The notes beneath the pieces were generated by a model, which made no database searches, had not been told where the DNA came from, and worked only from the letters and a program-made list of their open reading frames with translations. This document shows positions 7,786 to 16,127 of a DNA stretch of 64,000 nt, piece by piece (within the stretch, counting starts at the first letter, position 1; each line of letters begins with the position of its first letter). Location of the stretch: contig NZ_JNYD01000001.1 in NCBI RefSeq assembly GCF_000717175.1, forward strand, positions 310,001 to 374,000, in the 5' to 3' direction. A program made the translations under genes and the position numbers. The DNA is from Pseudonocardia autotrophica. GTDB taxonomy: Bacteria > Actinomycetota > Actinomycetes > Mycobacteriales > Pseudonocardiaceae.

Positions 7786-10332
7786 ATGACGCACACGCTG
7801 CCGCTCACGGACGGCCCACGGACCCTCGACCTGGCCGCGGCCGCGGATCCGGCGCTGGTCGGCGGGAAGGCCGCCTCCCTCGGCCGGCTGATCCGCGCGG
7901 GATTCCCGGTCCCGCCCGGCAGCTGCGTCACCACCGTGGCCTACCGGGCCGTGGCCGACCCGGTCGCGCGGCCCCTGCTCGACGCCGGCGCCGCGCCCGC
8001 CGACCTGCGCGCGGCCGTCCGGTCCGCCCCGGTACCCGCGGTGCTGGCCGCGGCGATCCGGGCGCTCGCCGACGGCCCGGTCGCGGTGCGGTCGTCGGCC
8101 ACGGCCGAGGACCTGCCCGACGGCAGCTTCGCCGGCCAGCAGGACACGTTCCTCGACGTCGAGGGCCCCGACGCCCTGCTCGACGCGGTCCGCCGCTGCT
8201 GGGCCTCGCTCTGGACCGACCGCGCCGTCGCCTACCGGGCGGCCAACGGGATCGACGACCGCACGGTCGCCCTCGCCGTCGTCGTGCAGCGGATGGTGCC
8301 GGCCGCGGCCGCGGGCGTGCTGTTCACCGCGAACCCGGTCACCGGCCGGCGGGGCGAGACGGTGATCGACGCGGCGCCGGGGCTGGGGGAGGCCGTGGTC
8401 TCGGGCACGGTCGATCCCGAGCACCTCGTGCTCGACGCGGGCGGCCGGGTCGTCGAGCGGCGGGCCGGCGGCGTGGGGCCCTGCCTGTCCGACGACCGCG
8501 CCCGCGAGCTCGCCGCGCTCGGCCGGCGGGTCGCGGAGCAGCACGGCGGGCCGCAGGACCTCGAGTGGGCCGTCGACGGCACGGACCGGGTCTGGCTGGT
8601 GCAGGCGCGGCCGGTCACCACGCTCTACCCGCTCCCCGAGCCGCGGGCGCCAGGCCTGCGGATCTATCTCAACGTCAACGTCGCGCAGGGGGTGCTCGGC
8701 CCGCTCACCACCGCCGGGCAGGGCGCCTTCCGGGTCCTGACCGGCTCGATCGCCCGGCTGTTCGGGGTTCCGGTGCCCGACGTCCGCGCGGGCGCACCGG
8801 TGCTGACGGTGGCGGGGGAGCGGCTGCTGGTCGACGTGACCGGGGCGCTGCGGCACCCGGTCGGTCGGATCGTGATCCCGCGCCTGTTCGACGTCATGGA
8901 GGCGCGCTCCGCCGCCGTCCTGCGCCGGGTCGTCGCCGACCCTGCGTTCGCGGTGCTGCCGGGGCGGCGGTTCCGCTTCGCCCGCGCGCTGGCCCGGGTG
9001 TTCCGCCGGTTCCGGGTGCCGCCGCGGCTGGTGCTGGCGCTGCTGGCGCCGGACCGGGCCCGCCGGGCGGTCGTCGCGGCGGTCGGCGACCTGCGCGACC
9101 GGCTCGACGACCGCGGCCCGCTGCCCCCGAGGGCGCGCCTCGACCGGCTGGAGGCGACGCTCGCGCAGGAGATGCCGGCCGTGGCGGGGCGGGCCTTCCC
9201 GGTGGCCGCGGCGGGGTTCGTGGCGTTCGGGCTGGCCGCCGCGTTGCTGCGCGGCCGGGCCCGGCCCGGCGAGCTGTCGACGGTCCTGCGCGGGCTGCCG
9301 CACAACGTCACCACCGAGATGGACCTCGCGCTGTGGGCACTGGCCGGCCGAATCGCCGCTGACCCGCCCTCGCGTGCACTGGTCGGCGGCCCGGTCGAGG
9401 CGGCGCGGGCAGCTCTCGCGGCCGGCACGGCGCCCGCGGTCCTGGCCGACGGGCTGCGCGAGTTCCTCGGGCGCTACGGGCACCGCGGAATCGCCGAGAT
9501 CGACCTCGGGGTGCCGCGATGGCGCGAGGACCCGTCGTACCTGCTCGGGGTCCTGGCGGGGTACCTGCGGGTCGACCCGGCGCGCTCACCGGACCGGGTC
9601 TTCGCCGCCGCGGCGACCGAGGCGGAGCAGACGGCCGCGGCCCTCGCGGCCCGGGTGGGCGGCCTGCGCGGCCGGGTGGTGCGGTTGCTGCTGGGCCGGG
9701 CCCGGGCGCTCGCCGGGCTGCGCGAGCTGCCGAAGTTCACCCTGGTCACCGTGCTCGACGCGGCCCGCGCCGATCTCCTGGCCGTCGGGGAGGCACTCGC
9801 CGCGGAGGGCCGGATCGCCGCGGCCGGCGACGTCGTCCACCTCACCGCGGACGACTGCCGGGCGGGCCTCGCCGGGGCCGACCTGCGGGCGCTGGTGGCC
9901 ACCCGGCGTGCGGTGCACGACCGCGAACGGCGGCGCCGGCACGTCCCGCGCATCCTGCTCTCGGACGGGACCGAGCCCGAGGCGCTGCCGGATCCCGCCG
10001 CGCCGCCGGCGGTGCCGGGGGAGCTGCGCGGCACCCCCGCGTCGGCCGGTGTGGCCGAGGGACCCGCGCGGGTGGTGCTCGATCCCGCCGACGCCCGCCT
10101 CGAGCCGGGGGAGATCCTCGTCTGCCCCTCGACCGACCCCGGCTGGACGCCGCTGTTCCTCACCGCCGCCGGGCTGGTCATGGAGATGGGCGGGGCGAAC
10201 TCGCACGGGGCGGTCGTCGCGCGCGAGTACGGGATCCCGGCCGTGGTCGGGGTGCCCGGCGCGGTCGCGCGGATCAGGACCGGCGAGCAGGTGGTCGTCG
10301 ACGGGACGGCGGGCCGCGTGCTGCCCCTGTGA
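7786..10332 (+). CDS. PEP-synthase/rifampicin phosphotransferase-like dikinase
   Basis: An 848-residue enzyme with the three-part layout of rifampicin phosphotransferase (RPH) and PEP synthase-like dikinases. The N-terminal ATP-grasp domain holds VGGKAASLG and AVRSSATAEDLP (about residues 20-290), the middle alpha-helical domain would bind the substrate, and the C-terminal swivelling domain carries the phospho-His motif GGANSHGAVVAREYGIPAVVG (His near residue 805). RPH uses ATP to phosphorylate rifamycins; related proteins of unknown substrate are common in actinobacteria. The start is set by GAGGAGG 6 nt before the ATG. The stop codon lies inside a 40-bp palindrome. A promoter with an operator suggests inducible expression. 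Whether rifampicin is the substrate is not shown by the sequence. Confidence 0.78.
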   Translation: MTHTLPLTDGPRTLDLAAAADPALVGGKAASLGRLIRAGFPVPPGSCVTTVAYRAVADPVARPLLDAGAAPADLRAAVRSAPVPAVLAAAIRALADGPVAVRSSATAEDLPDGSFAGQQDTFLDVEGPDALLDAVRRCWASLWTDRAVAYRAANGIDDRTVALAVVVQRMVPAAAAGVLFTANPVTGRRGETVIDAAPGLGEAVVSGTVDPEHLVLDAGGRVVERRAGGVGPCLSDDRARELAALGRRVAEQHGGPQDLEWAVDGTDRVWLVQARPVTTLYPLPEPRAPGLRIYLNVNVAQGVLGPLTTAGQGAFRVLTGSIARLFGVPVPDVRAGAPVLTVAGERLLVDVTGALRHPVGRIVIPRLFDVMEARSAAVLRRVVADPAFAVLPGRRFRFARALARVFRRFRVPPRLVLALLAPDRARRAVVAAVGDLRDRLDDRGPLPPRARLDRLEATLAQEMPAVAGRAFPVAAAGFVAFGLAAALLRGRARPGELSTVLRGLPHNVTTEMDLALWALAGRIAADPPSRALVGGPVEAARAALAAGTAPAVLADGLREFLGRYGHRGIAEIDLGVPRWREDPSYLLGVLAGYLRVDPARSPDRVFAAAATEAEQTAAALAARVGGLRGRVVRLLLGRARALAGLRELPKFTLVTVLDAARADLLAVGEALAAEGRIAAAGDVVHLTADDCRAGLAGADLRALVATRRAVHDRERRRRHVPRILLSDGTEPEALPDPAAPPAVPGELRGTPASAGVAEGPARVVLDPADARLEPGEILVCPSTDPGWTPLFLTAAGLVMEMGGANSHGAVVAREYGIPAVVGVPGAVARIRTGEQVVVDGTAGRVLPL

Positions 10333-10368
10333 GTGGCAATAGTCGCTATAGCAGTGATTGCCGCTCAC
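10329..10368. repeat. 40-bp intergenic palindrome (GTGAGTGG family, copy 1)
   Basis: Begins GTGAGTGGCAATAGTCGC and ends TTGCCGCTCAC; the outer arms match and the inner part has decayed (5 mismatches of 20). The TGA of the dikinase gene (10330-10332) is inside the element. It lies between two genes on the same strand. Copies 2-5 are at 25501, 29581, 33790 and 57492. Confidence 0.85.
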
Positions 10369-10400
10369 GAGGGTTCGGGGTCGTCGGGGAGGATCGATCC

Positions 10401-11510
10401 GTGCCCACCCGCGCCCTGGAGGCATTCCTCGCCGAGCCGCGACCGACGCCGTTCCTGGTGCTCGACACGGGGCTGGTGGCACAGCGGTACACCGAGCTCG
10501 CGGCCGCCTTCCCCGGTGCGGAGATCCTCTACGCGGTGAAGGCGTGCCCCGAGCCCGAGGTGCTGCGCACGCTCGCCGCGCTCGGCAGCGGCTTCGACGT
10601 GGCCGGCGCCGAGGAGATCGCCCTGTGCCTCGACGCGGGGGCCGACCCGGCCCGACTGTGCCACGGCAACCCCGTCCGGGGCCCGGGCGCCGCGGCGGCC
10701 GTCGCTGCGCAGGGCGTCCGCCGGTTCGTCACGGACAGTGCGGAGGATCTCGCGGGCCTGCCGGCCGGCGCCGAGGTGCTCGTGCGCGTCCTCGTCGCCG
10801 ACGACGGCGCCGCGACCCCGTTCCTCGGCAAGTTCGGGGCGACCCCGGCCGAGGCCGCCCGGCTCGCCCGCGGGACCGCCGGGGTCGCGTTCCACGCGGG
10901 ATCGCAGCAGCTCAGGTCCGCGGCGTTCGCCGAGGGGGTCCGGGTCGCGCTGCGGGTGGCGCACGCGGCGGGCATCGCGCGGCCGGTGCTCGACGTCGGC
11001 GGTGGGCTGCCCGTCCGGTACCGCGCCGAGGTCCCGCCGCTCGACGCGTACGCCGAGGCGATCCACGGAGCCGTCGCCGCCGCGGTCACGGCCGGTGACG
11101 TCGACGGCGTCCGGCTGATCCTCGAACCCGGCCGCGTCCTCGTCGCCGAGGCGGGGGTGCTGCGGACGACCGCCCTGCGGGTCTCCCGGCGGCCCGGCAT
11201 CGACCACCGCCGCTGGGTCTACCTCGACGCGGGCCGCTACCAGGGGCTCGCCGAGGCGGAGGGGGAGGCGATCGACTACCCGGTGCGAGCGCCCGGCCGC
11301 AGCGGCCCGCCCGGCCCGGTCGTCCTGGCCGGCCCCACCTGCGACGGCGACGACGTCCTCTACCGCCGCAAGCCCTACGCTCTGCCCCTCGACCTCGCCG
11401 CCGGCGACGCCGTCGACCTCCTGCACGCCGGCGCGTACACCGCGAGCTACGCCTCGGTCGGGTTCAACGGGTTCGGCCCGCTGCCCGTGCACGTCCTGAA
11501 CGCAACCTAG
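10401..11510 (+). CDS. Ornithine/lysine-type PLP decarboxylase (fold III)
   Basis: A 369-residue fold-III (alanine racemase-like) decarboxylase that would convert ornithine or lysine to putrescine or cadaverine. Landmarks are the PLP Lys in YAVKACPEPE (about residue 48), HAGSQQ, the phosphate-binding GGGLPVRY, EPGRVLVAEAG and the C-terminal catalytic Cys in GPTCDGDDVLY. The length fits ODC rather than diaminopimelate decarboxylase. GTG at 10401 follows GGGGAGGA. The next gene starts 11 bp downstream and encodes the AdoMet decarboxylase-spermidine synthase fusion, which strongly suggests a polyamine function. Ornithine versus lysine preference is not settled. Confidence 0.85.
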   Translation: MPTRALEAFLAEPRPTPFLVLDTGLVAQRYTELAAAFPGAEILYAVKACPEPEVLRTLAALGSGFDVAGAEEIALCLDAGADPARLCHGNPVRGPGAAAAVAAQGVRRFVTDSAEDLAGLPAGAEVLVRVLVADDGAATPFLGKFGATPAEAARLARGTAGVAFHAGSQQLRSAAFAEGVRVALRVAHAAGIARPVLDVGGGLPVRYRAEVPPLDAYAEAIHGAVAAAVTAGDVDGVRLILEPGRVLVAEAGVLRTTALRVSRRPGIDHRRWVYLDAGRYQGLAEAEGEAIDYPVRAPGRSGPPGPVVLAGPTCDGDDVLYRRKPYALPLDLAAGDAVDLLHAGAYTASYASVGFNGFGPLPVHVLNAT

Positions 11511-11521
11511 GGTTCTGCACT

Positions 11522-12766
11522 GTGCAGACGTCCCATCCCGTCGGCCGGCACGTCCTCGGCGAGCTGCGCGGCATCGATCCGGCCCTGCTCGACGACGCCG
11601 ACGGCCTCCGGCACGCGCTGCGCACGTCGCTGCTGGCCGCGGGCGCGGACGTGCGGCAGGTCGTCGCGGAGCCGTTCGAGCCGCAGGGGGTCACGGTCGT
11701 CGCGCTGCTGGCCGAGTCGCACGCGTCGATCCACACCTGGCCCGAGCTCGGGTCGGCGTTCGTCGACGCCTTCACCTGCGGCGACGGCGCCGACCCCGTG
11801 TACGCCGTGCGACGGCTGGCGCTCACCCTCGGCGCCGACGACGCCGCCATCGAGGTCGTGGACCGCGGCGGCGCGGGACGTGTCGACGAGCCGATCTCGC
11901 CGGGGCTGACCAGGCACTGGCAGCTCGACGCGGTCCGGGTGCGCACCCGCACCGCGCTGCAGGAGGTGCTGATCGCGGACACCGCGCACGGCGTCACGCT
12001 GTTCTGCGACGGTGAGCGGCAGAGCGCCGAGCACACCCAGCTGACCTACCACGAGGCGCTGTTCGTGCCGGCCGCGCTGCTCGCCGAGCGCCGCGAACGC
12101 GTGCTGGTGATCGGGTCGAGCGAGGGCGTGGTGAGCGAGCTCGCGGTGGCGTGCGGCGCGGTGCGCGTCGACCACGTGGACCTGGACCGGGACTGCGTGC
12201 GGCTCTGCGCCGAGCACCTGCCGTACGGCTACACGCCCGCCGCGCTCGCCGCGGCCGAGGCGCACGAGGGGCCGGTCCGGATGCACTACGACGACGGGCT
12301 CGCCTTCGTCGACACGACCGACGGCACCTGGGACGTGATCGTCGTCGACCTGCCCGACGAGCGCCCCGACGAGCCCGGCGCCCAGCTCAACCGGCTCTAC
12401 ACCGGCGACTTCCTGACCCGCTGCGCGGCGCGGCTGCGGCCGGGAGGCGTCGTCGTGAGCCAGGCCGGGAGCCCGGCGCAGTGGCGTGACGCCACCCTCC
12501 GCGCGGCGTGGGAGCGGTTCGGTGCGGTGTTCCCGCACCGCGTCTACGTCGGCAGCCCCGAGCACGAGTGGGCGTTCGTCTGCGGGCTGCCCGACGCGCC
12601 CCCCGAGGACCCCGCCGAGCTGGTCGCCGCCTGTCTCGACGGGCTGGGCTACGCGCCCCACACGCTCGACGCCGCCTCGCTGCGGGCCGCACTCGTCCCC
12701 CCGCTGCGCCTGCGGCGTTCACTCACTGGGATGGAGATCGATCCCGCCGCGCGATCATCTCGTTAG
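11522..12766 (+). CDS. AdoMet decarboxylase-spermidine synthase fusion protein
   Basis: A 414-residue protein joining two consecutive enzymes of spermidine synthesis. Residues 1-125 are a SpeH-type S-adenosylmethionine decarboxylase: AESHASIHTWPE holds the self-cleavage site Glu65-Ser66 (Ser66 would become the pyruvoyl group), His71, and Cys86 in AFTCGDG. From about 135 onward is a spermidine synthase-like aminopropyltransferase, with LTYHEALFVPA, the AdoMet-site variant VLVIGSSEG (usually GGGDG) and DVIVVDLPDE. Decarboxylated AdoMet could therefore pass directly to the transferase. It lies 11 bp behind the decarboxylase gene. GTG at 11522 has only a weak ribosome site, so translation may depend on coupling. 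Processing at Glu65-Ser66 would separate the first 65 residues from the rest. Confidence 0.9.
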   Translation: MQTSHPVGRHVLGELRGIDPALLDDADGLRHALRTSLLAAGADVRQVVAEPFEPQGVTVVALLAESHASIHTWPELGSAFVDAFTCGDGADPVYAVRRLALTLGADDAAIEVVDRGGAGRVDEPISPGLTRHWQLDAVRVRTRTALQEVLIADTAHGVTLFCDGERQSAEHTQLTYHEALFVPAALLAERRERVLVIGSSEGVVSELAVACGAVRVDHVDLDRDCVRLCAEHLPYGYTPAALAAAEAHEGPVRMHYDDGLAFVDTTDGTWDVIVVDLPDERPDEPGAQLNRLYTGDFLTRCAARLRPGGVVVSQAGSPAQWRDATLRAAWERFGAVFPHRVYVGSPEHEWAFVCGLPDAPPEDPAELVAACLDGLGYAPHTLDAASLRAALVPPLRLRRSLTGMEIDPAARSSR

Positions 12767-12850
12767 TGTCCCGGTGGTGCCGGGCCCGGTGCCGTCCGCC
12801 CGCCTCCCCGGCGGGCGCTCCCCGCCCCGCCCGCTCCCCGGAGGCCGCCC

Positions 12851-13765
12851 GTGCGCCGTGTCCCGTGTCGATTTCCGGCCACTCGTCGGTCCCTGGCCGT
12901 GCTCGTCGGCGTGGTGCTCGCGCTGGTCGGCACCGTCGGCACCGCGGGGACGGCCCTGGCCGACGACACCGAGCAGGCCGGCCGGTACGTCGCCCTCGGC
13001 GACTCCTACAGCGCGGGCCCGCTTGTCCCGCCGCAGACCGGGCAACCCGCGGGGTGCCTGCGGTCGGGTTCCAACTTCCCGTCCGTGGTGGCCGAGGGGA
13101 CGGGCGCCACGGACTTCGTCGACGTGAGCTGCAGCGGCGCCACCACCGCGGACTTCACGGCACCGCAGAAGGTCACCTTCGGCGAGAACCCGGCCCAGTT
13201 CGACGCGCTGACCGGGACCGAGGACCTCGTCACCTTCACCATCGGCGGCAACGACATCGGGTTCGGCGAGATCATCCAGGAGTGTGCGCTCCGGTCGCCG
13301 CAGCAGCCGCTCGGCGCCGCCTGCCGGGACTTCTACGGCGACCAGCTGAACCAGCGGATCGCGGAGACGGCGCCGAAGATCGTTGCCGCGCTCGGGGCGA
13401 TCGGCACCCGTTCGCCGGGGGCGCGCGTCGCCGTCGTCGGGTACCCGGCGCTGCTGCCCGACGAGGGGCCGGGCTGCTTCCCGGTGGTGCCGTTCAGCCC
13501 GGGTGACGTCGCGTGGCTGCGCGGGATCGAGAAGGACCTCAACGCGATGCTCGGTGCCCAGGCGAGCGCGAGCGGGGCGACGTACGTCGACACCTACACG
13601 CCGACGATCGGGCACGACATGTGCCGGCTGCCAGGCGTGAAGTGGATCGAGGGCCTGTTGCCGACCTCGCCGGCGGCACCGGTGCACCCCAACGCACAGG
13701 GCATGGAGGCCATGGGGGCCGCGGTCCTCGCGGCGCTCGGCGCGCCCATACCGGCGGCCGCGTAG
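12851..13765 (+). CDS. Secreted SGNH-family lipase/esterase
   Basis: A 304-residue exported hydrolase. The first 37 residues form a Sec signal peptide with basic start, hydrophobic core and an ALA cleavage site. The mature part shows the four SGNH blocks: GDSYSAG with nucleophile Ser52, a Gly-containing block, GGNDIG, and the catalytic His in APVHPNAQG near the C-terminus. Cysteines in GCLRSG, VSCSGA, QECALR, AACRDF and MCRLPG probably form disulfides, as in the Streptomyces extracellular lipases of this family. It would cleave acyl esters outside the cell. It starts with GTG at 12851; the 84-bp upstream gap is probably its promoter. Confidence 0.85.
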   Translation: MRRVPCRFPATRRSLAVLVGVVLALVGTVGTAGTALADDTEQAGRYVALGDSYSAGPLVPPQTGQPAGCLRSGSNFPSVVAEGTGATDFVDVSCSGATTADFTAPQKVTFGENPAQFDALTGTEDLVTFTIGGNDIGFGEIIQECALRSPQQPLGAACRDFYGDQLNQRIAETAPKIVAALGAIGTRSPGARVAVVGYPALLPDEGPGCFPVVPFSPGDVAWLRGIEKDLNAMLGAQASASGATYVDTYTPTIGHDMCRLPGVKWIEGLLPTSPAAPVHPNAQGMEAMGAAVLAALGAPIPAAA

Positions 13766-13806
13766 GAGCCCTACCAAACGGCCGTCCGACGGCCTACGCT
13801 CGGCTC

Positions 13807-14334
13807 GTGACGCGCGTCGGCGACCGGGACCTCGAAGGCATGGACCAGGCCCGGCTGGCCGCGGCCGACCGGGCCGAGCTGGTCGAAGCGGCCCGGGAGT
13901 GCACGTTCCTCTTCACCGACGAGGAGGGCTGGCCCGCTGGGGTCACGATGAGCCACCTGTTCCACGACGGCGTGTTCTGGCTGACGGCGGTCACCGGGCG
14001 CGCGCACGCGGCCGCGGCCGAGCGGGACCCGCGCGTCGGGCTGGTGATCAGCAACCTCGGTACGGACCTGCCGGGCCGGCGGATGGTGCGGATCCGCGGG
14101 CGGGCGACGGTACACCGGGACCGGGCGACGCTCGACGCCGTGCTCCCGCTCCTCGCCCGGCGCCTCCAGCCCCGCGACCCCGACCGGATGCTGCGGCTCC
14201 TCGACAGCCCCCGCCGGGTGCTGATCCGGGTGGAGCCGGTCTCGTACCCCCAGACCCACGACTCCCGCAAGATCGCCGGCGACGGCCGCGGCGGCCCGGC
14301 CCAAACTCGCAGTACGGAAGCACAACGCGATTGA
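13807..14334 (+). CDS. PPOX-family flavin-fold protein
   Basis: A 175-residue split-barrel protein. ECTFLFTDEEGWPAGVTMSH, FWLTAVTGRAHAAAAERDPRVGLVIS and GRRMVRIRGRATVHRD follow the usual PPOX order of strands. It resembles the F420- or flavin-dependent oxidoreductase group more than true pyridoxine oxidase; the substrate is unknown. GTG at 13807 lies 6 nt after a TACGCT box (13795-13800) with no ribosome site, so the mRNA is probably leaderless. The C-terminal 20 residues are Gly/Gln/Arg-rich and look disordered. Its end meets the polymerase gene across a palindrome array. Confidence 0.75.
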   Translation: MTRVGDRDLEGMDQARLAAADRAELVEAARECTFLFTDEEGWPAGVTMSHLFHDGVFWLTAVTGRAHAAAAERDPRVGLVISNLGTDLPGRRMVRIRGRATVHRDRATLDAVLPLLARRLQPRDPDRMLRLLDSPRRVLIRVEPVSYPQTHDSRKIAGDGRGGPAQTRSTEAQRD

Positions 14335-14352
14335 GGGGCGAACTATGACGCG

Positions 14353-14407
14353 TGATGGAACCATAATGCGGTTTGGCGAGCAGAAATCGCGCGTTGTGGA
14401 ACCATAA
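14353..14407. repeat. Second array of TTATGG-type palindromes
   Basis: Two degenerate copies of the box found at 2099-2194: TGATGGAACCATAA (14353-14366) and TTGTGGAACCATAA (14394-14407), both followed by TGCG. Like the first array they lie in a convergent gap, here between a PPOX gene (+) and the polymerase gene (-). Confidence 0.75.
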
Positions 14408-14414
14408 TGCGCTG

Positions 14415-16127
14415 CTATTTCTCGGCGTAGGACTCCACCACGCGGGCGGGCATCGGGACGCGGACAGGTGTGGCGCCGAAGAGCGTGCGGGTGGCGGAGT
14501 CCGCGGCGGCCTGGACCAGCTCGGCGGCCTCCGGCGCGGCCGCGGCGGGGCCGTGCAGCAGCACCTCGTCGTGCTGGAAGAACACCAGGCGGGACGGGTT
14601 CCCGGCCCGGTGCAGCATCGTCCGCAGCTCCGCGAGCAGCACCAGCGCCCACTCCGCCGCAGTGGCCTGCACGACGAAGTTGCGGGTGAACCGCCCGCGC
14701 GCACGCGCCCGGGACGGCACCTCGTCGCCCGGCCGCGCCGGCGGGCACGTGCGGCCCAGCCACGACCGGACCAGCCGCCCCTCCTCGCCGGCCCGCGCCG
14801 CCTCCTCGACCACCGCGACCGCGGCCGGGAAGCGGCGGCGGAGCAGCGCGAGGTGAGCGCCGGCGTCGCCCGACGTCTGCCCGTAGATCGCCGACAGCAC
14901 CGCCAGCTTGGCCCTCGCCCGCCCGTCCGGCACACCCGCCCCGAACAGCTCGGCGGCGAGACCGGCGTAGAGATCTGAGTCCCGCTCGGTGCCGCCGGCG
15001 CGGGCCAGTGCGGCGTCGCCGGCGATCGCGGCGAGGATCCGCGGTTCCAGCTGCGCGGCGTCGGCCACCACGAGCCGGCACCCCGCGTCGGCGCGCACCG
15101 CCGCCCGCACGGCCTTCGGGATCTGCAGCGCCCCGCCGCCGCGGGTGGCCCAGCGCCCCGACACCACCCCGCCGACGACGTACTCGGGCCGGAACCGCCC
15201 CTCGTGCACCCAGGTCCGCAGCCAGTTCCAACCGTGCGCGGCGTGCAGCCGCGCGAGGTCCTTGTACGCCAGCAGCGGCGCGACGGCCGGATGGTCGACC
15301 CGCTTGATCACCCACGACCGGGTGCTGGGCAGCTCGATGCCGGCCCGGGCGAAGGCCCGCAGCAGCTCGGCGGGGGAGTCGGGGTTCACCGGCCGCCCGA
15401 ACGCCTCCTCGACCTCGGCCGCGAGCGCCGCGAGCCGCGGGGCCCGGCCGTGCCCGGCCGGGCGGGGTCCGAGCGCCTCGGTGAGCAGGGCGTCGTGCAC
15501 GTCGGCGCGCCACGGCAGGCCCTCGGCGCGCATCTCCTCGGCGACGATCCCGGCGGCCGACTCCGCCGCGGCGAGCGTCCGGAGCCGGGGATCGGCGGCG
15601 AGCCGCCGCTGCTGGGCGCCGTGCACCGCGACGACCGCGGCCAGGGTCCCGACCGGGTCCGGCTCGGAGCGGCGGAAGAGGGCCGGCGGCTCGTCGGCCG
15701 ACTCCTCGGGCCCCTCGTCCGGCGGGACGGGCTCACCGGCCAGTCGGGCCGCCGCGGCGGCCAGGCCGTGTGGCGCGCCGAAGGCCCCGTCGGCGCCGAC
15801 GAGCAGGCCCTCGACCAACTCGACGTCGTGCGCCCGCTCCGCCCGCACGCCCGCGGCCAGCAGGGTCCGGTACGTGCGGGCGTTGCGCCACACCGCCCGC
15901 TGACCGCCGAGGTCCAGCTCCGGCAGCGGCACGGGACGGACGGCGGCGACGGGTTCGCCCGCCGCGTCGAGCGGGTGCACCAACGCCACGCCGCGCTCGG
16001 CGTCGACGTGCACCGCGAGCCGGGCGGCCCGCGCGGCCACCTCGACGGACGCAGCGCCCAGGCGACCCGACGTGCTCACCGCATCGCCGGGTGGGCGAGC
16101 GGCGGCCACGCGACCCGAGACGCTCAC
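14415..16127 (-). CDS. DNA polymerase I-like protein with degenerate 3'-5' exonuclease domain
   Basis: A 570-residue family A polymerase homologue. Motif A appears as VADAAQLEPRILAA (normally DYSQIELR), motif B as RARAKLAVLSAIYGQTSG and motif C as FFQHDEVLLHG, so the palm metal Asp residues are kept. The N-terminal third occupies the exonuclease position but no DxE exonuclease motif is visible, and there is no 5'-nuclease domain; authentic PolA is about 900 residues. Such proteins are annotated in actinobacteria as bifunctional exonuclease/polymerase, with unknown role, perhaps repair or lesion bypass. GTG at 16127 overlaps the stop of the CrtU-like gene (GTGA). A roughly 30-bp direct repeat (16063-16092 and 16111-16140) duplicates the start region and creates a second possible GTG at 16079. 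Confidence 0.8.
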   Translation of the reverse strand: MSVSGRVAAARPPGDAVSTSGRLGAASVEVAARAARLAVHVDAERGVALVHPLDAAGEPVAAVRPVPLPELDLGGQRAVWRNARTYRTLLAAGVRAERAHDVELVEGLLVGADGAFGAPHGLAAAAARLAGEPVPPDEGPEESADEPPALFRRSEPDPVGTLAAVVAVHGAQQRRLAADPRLRTLAAAESAAGIVAEEMRAEGLPWRADVHDALLTEALGPRPAGHGRAPRLAALAAEVEEAFGRPVNPDSPAELLRAFARAGIELPSTRSWVIKRVDHPAVAPLLAYKDLARLHAAHGWNWLRTWVHEGRFRPEYVVGGVVSGRWATRGGGALQIPKAVRAAVRADAGCRLVVADAAQLEPRILAAIAGDAALARAGGTERDSDLYAGLAAELFGAGVPDGRARAKLAVLSAIYGQTSGDAGAHLALLRRRFPAAVAVVEEAARAGEEGRLVRSWLGRTCPPARPGDEVPSRARARGRFTRNFVVQATAAEWALVLLAELRTMLHRAGNPSRLVFFQHDEVLLHGPAAAAPEAAELVQAAADSATRTLFGATPVRVPMPARVVESYAEK

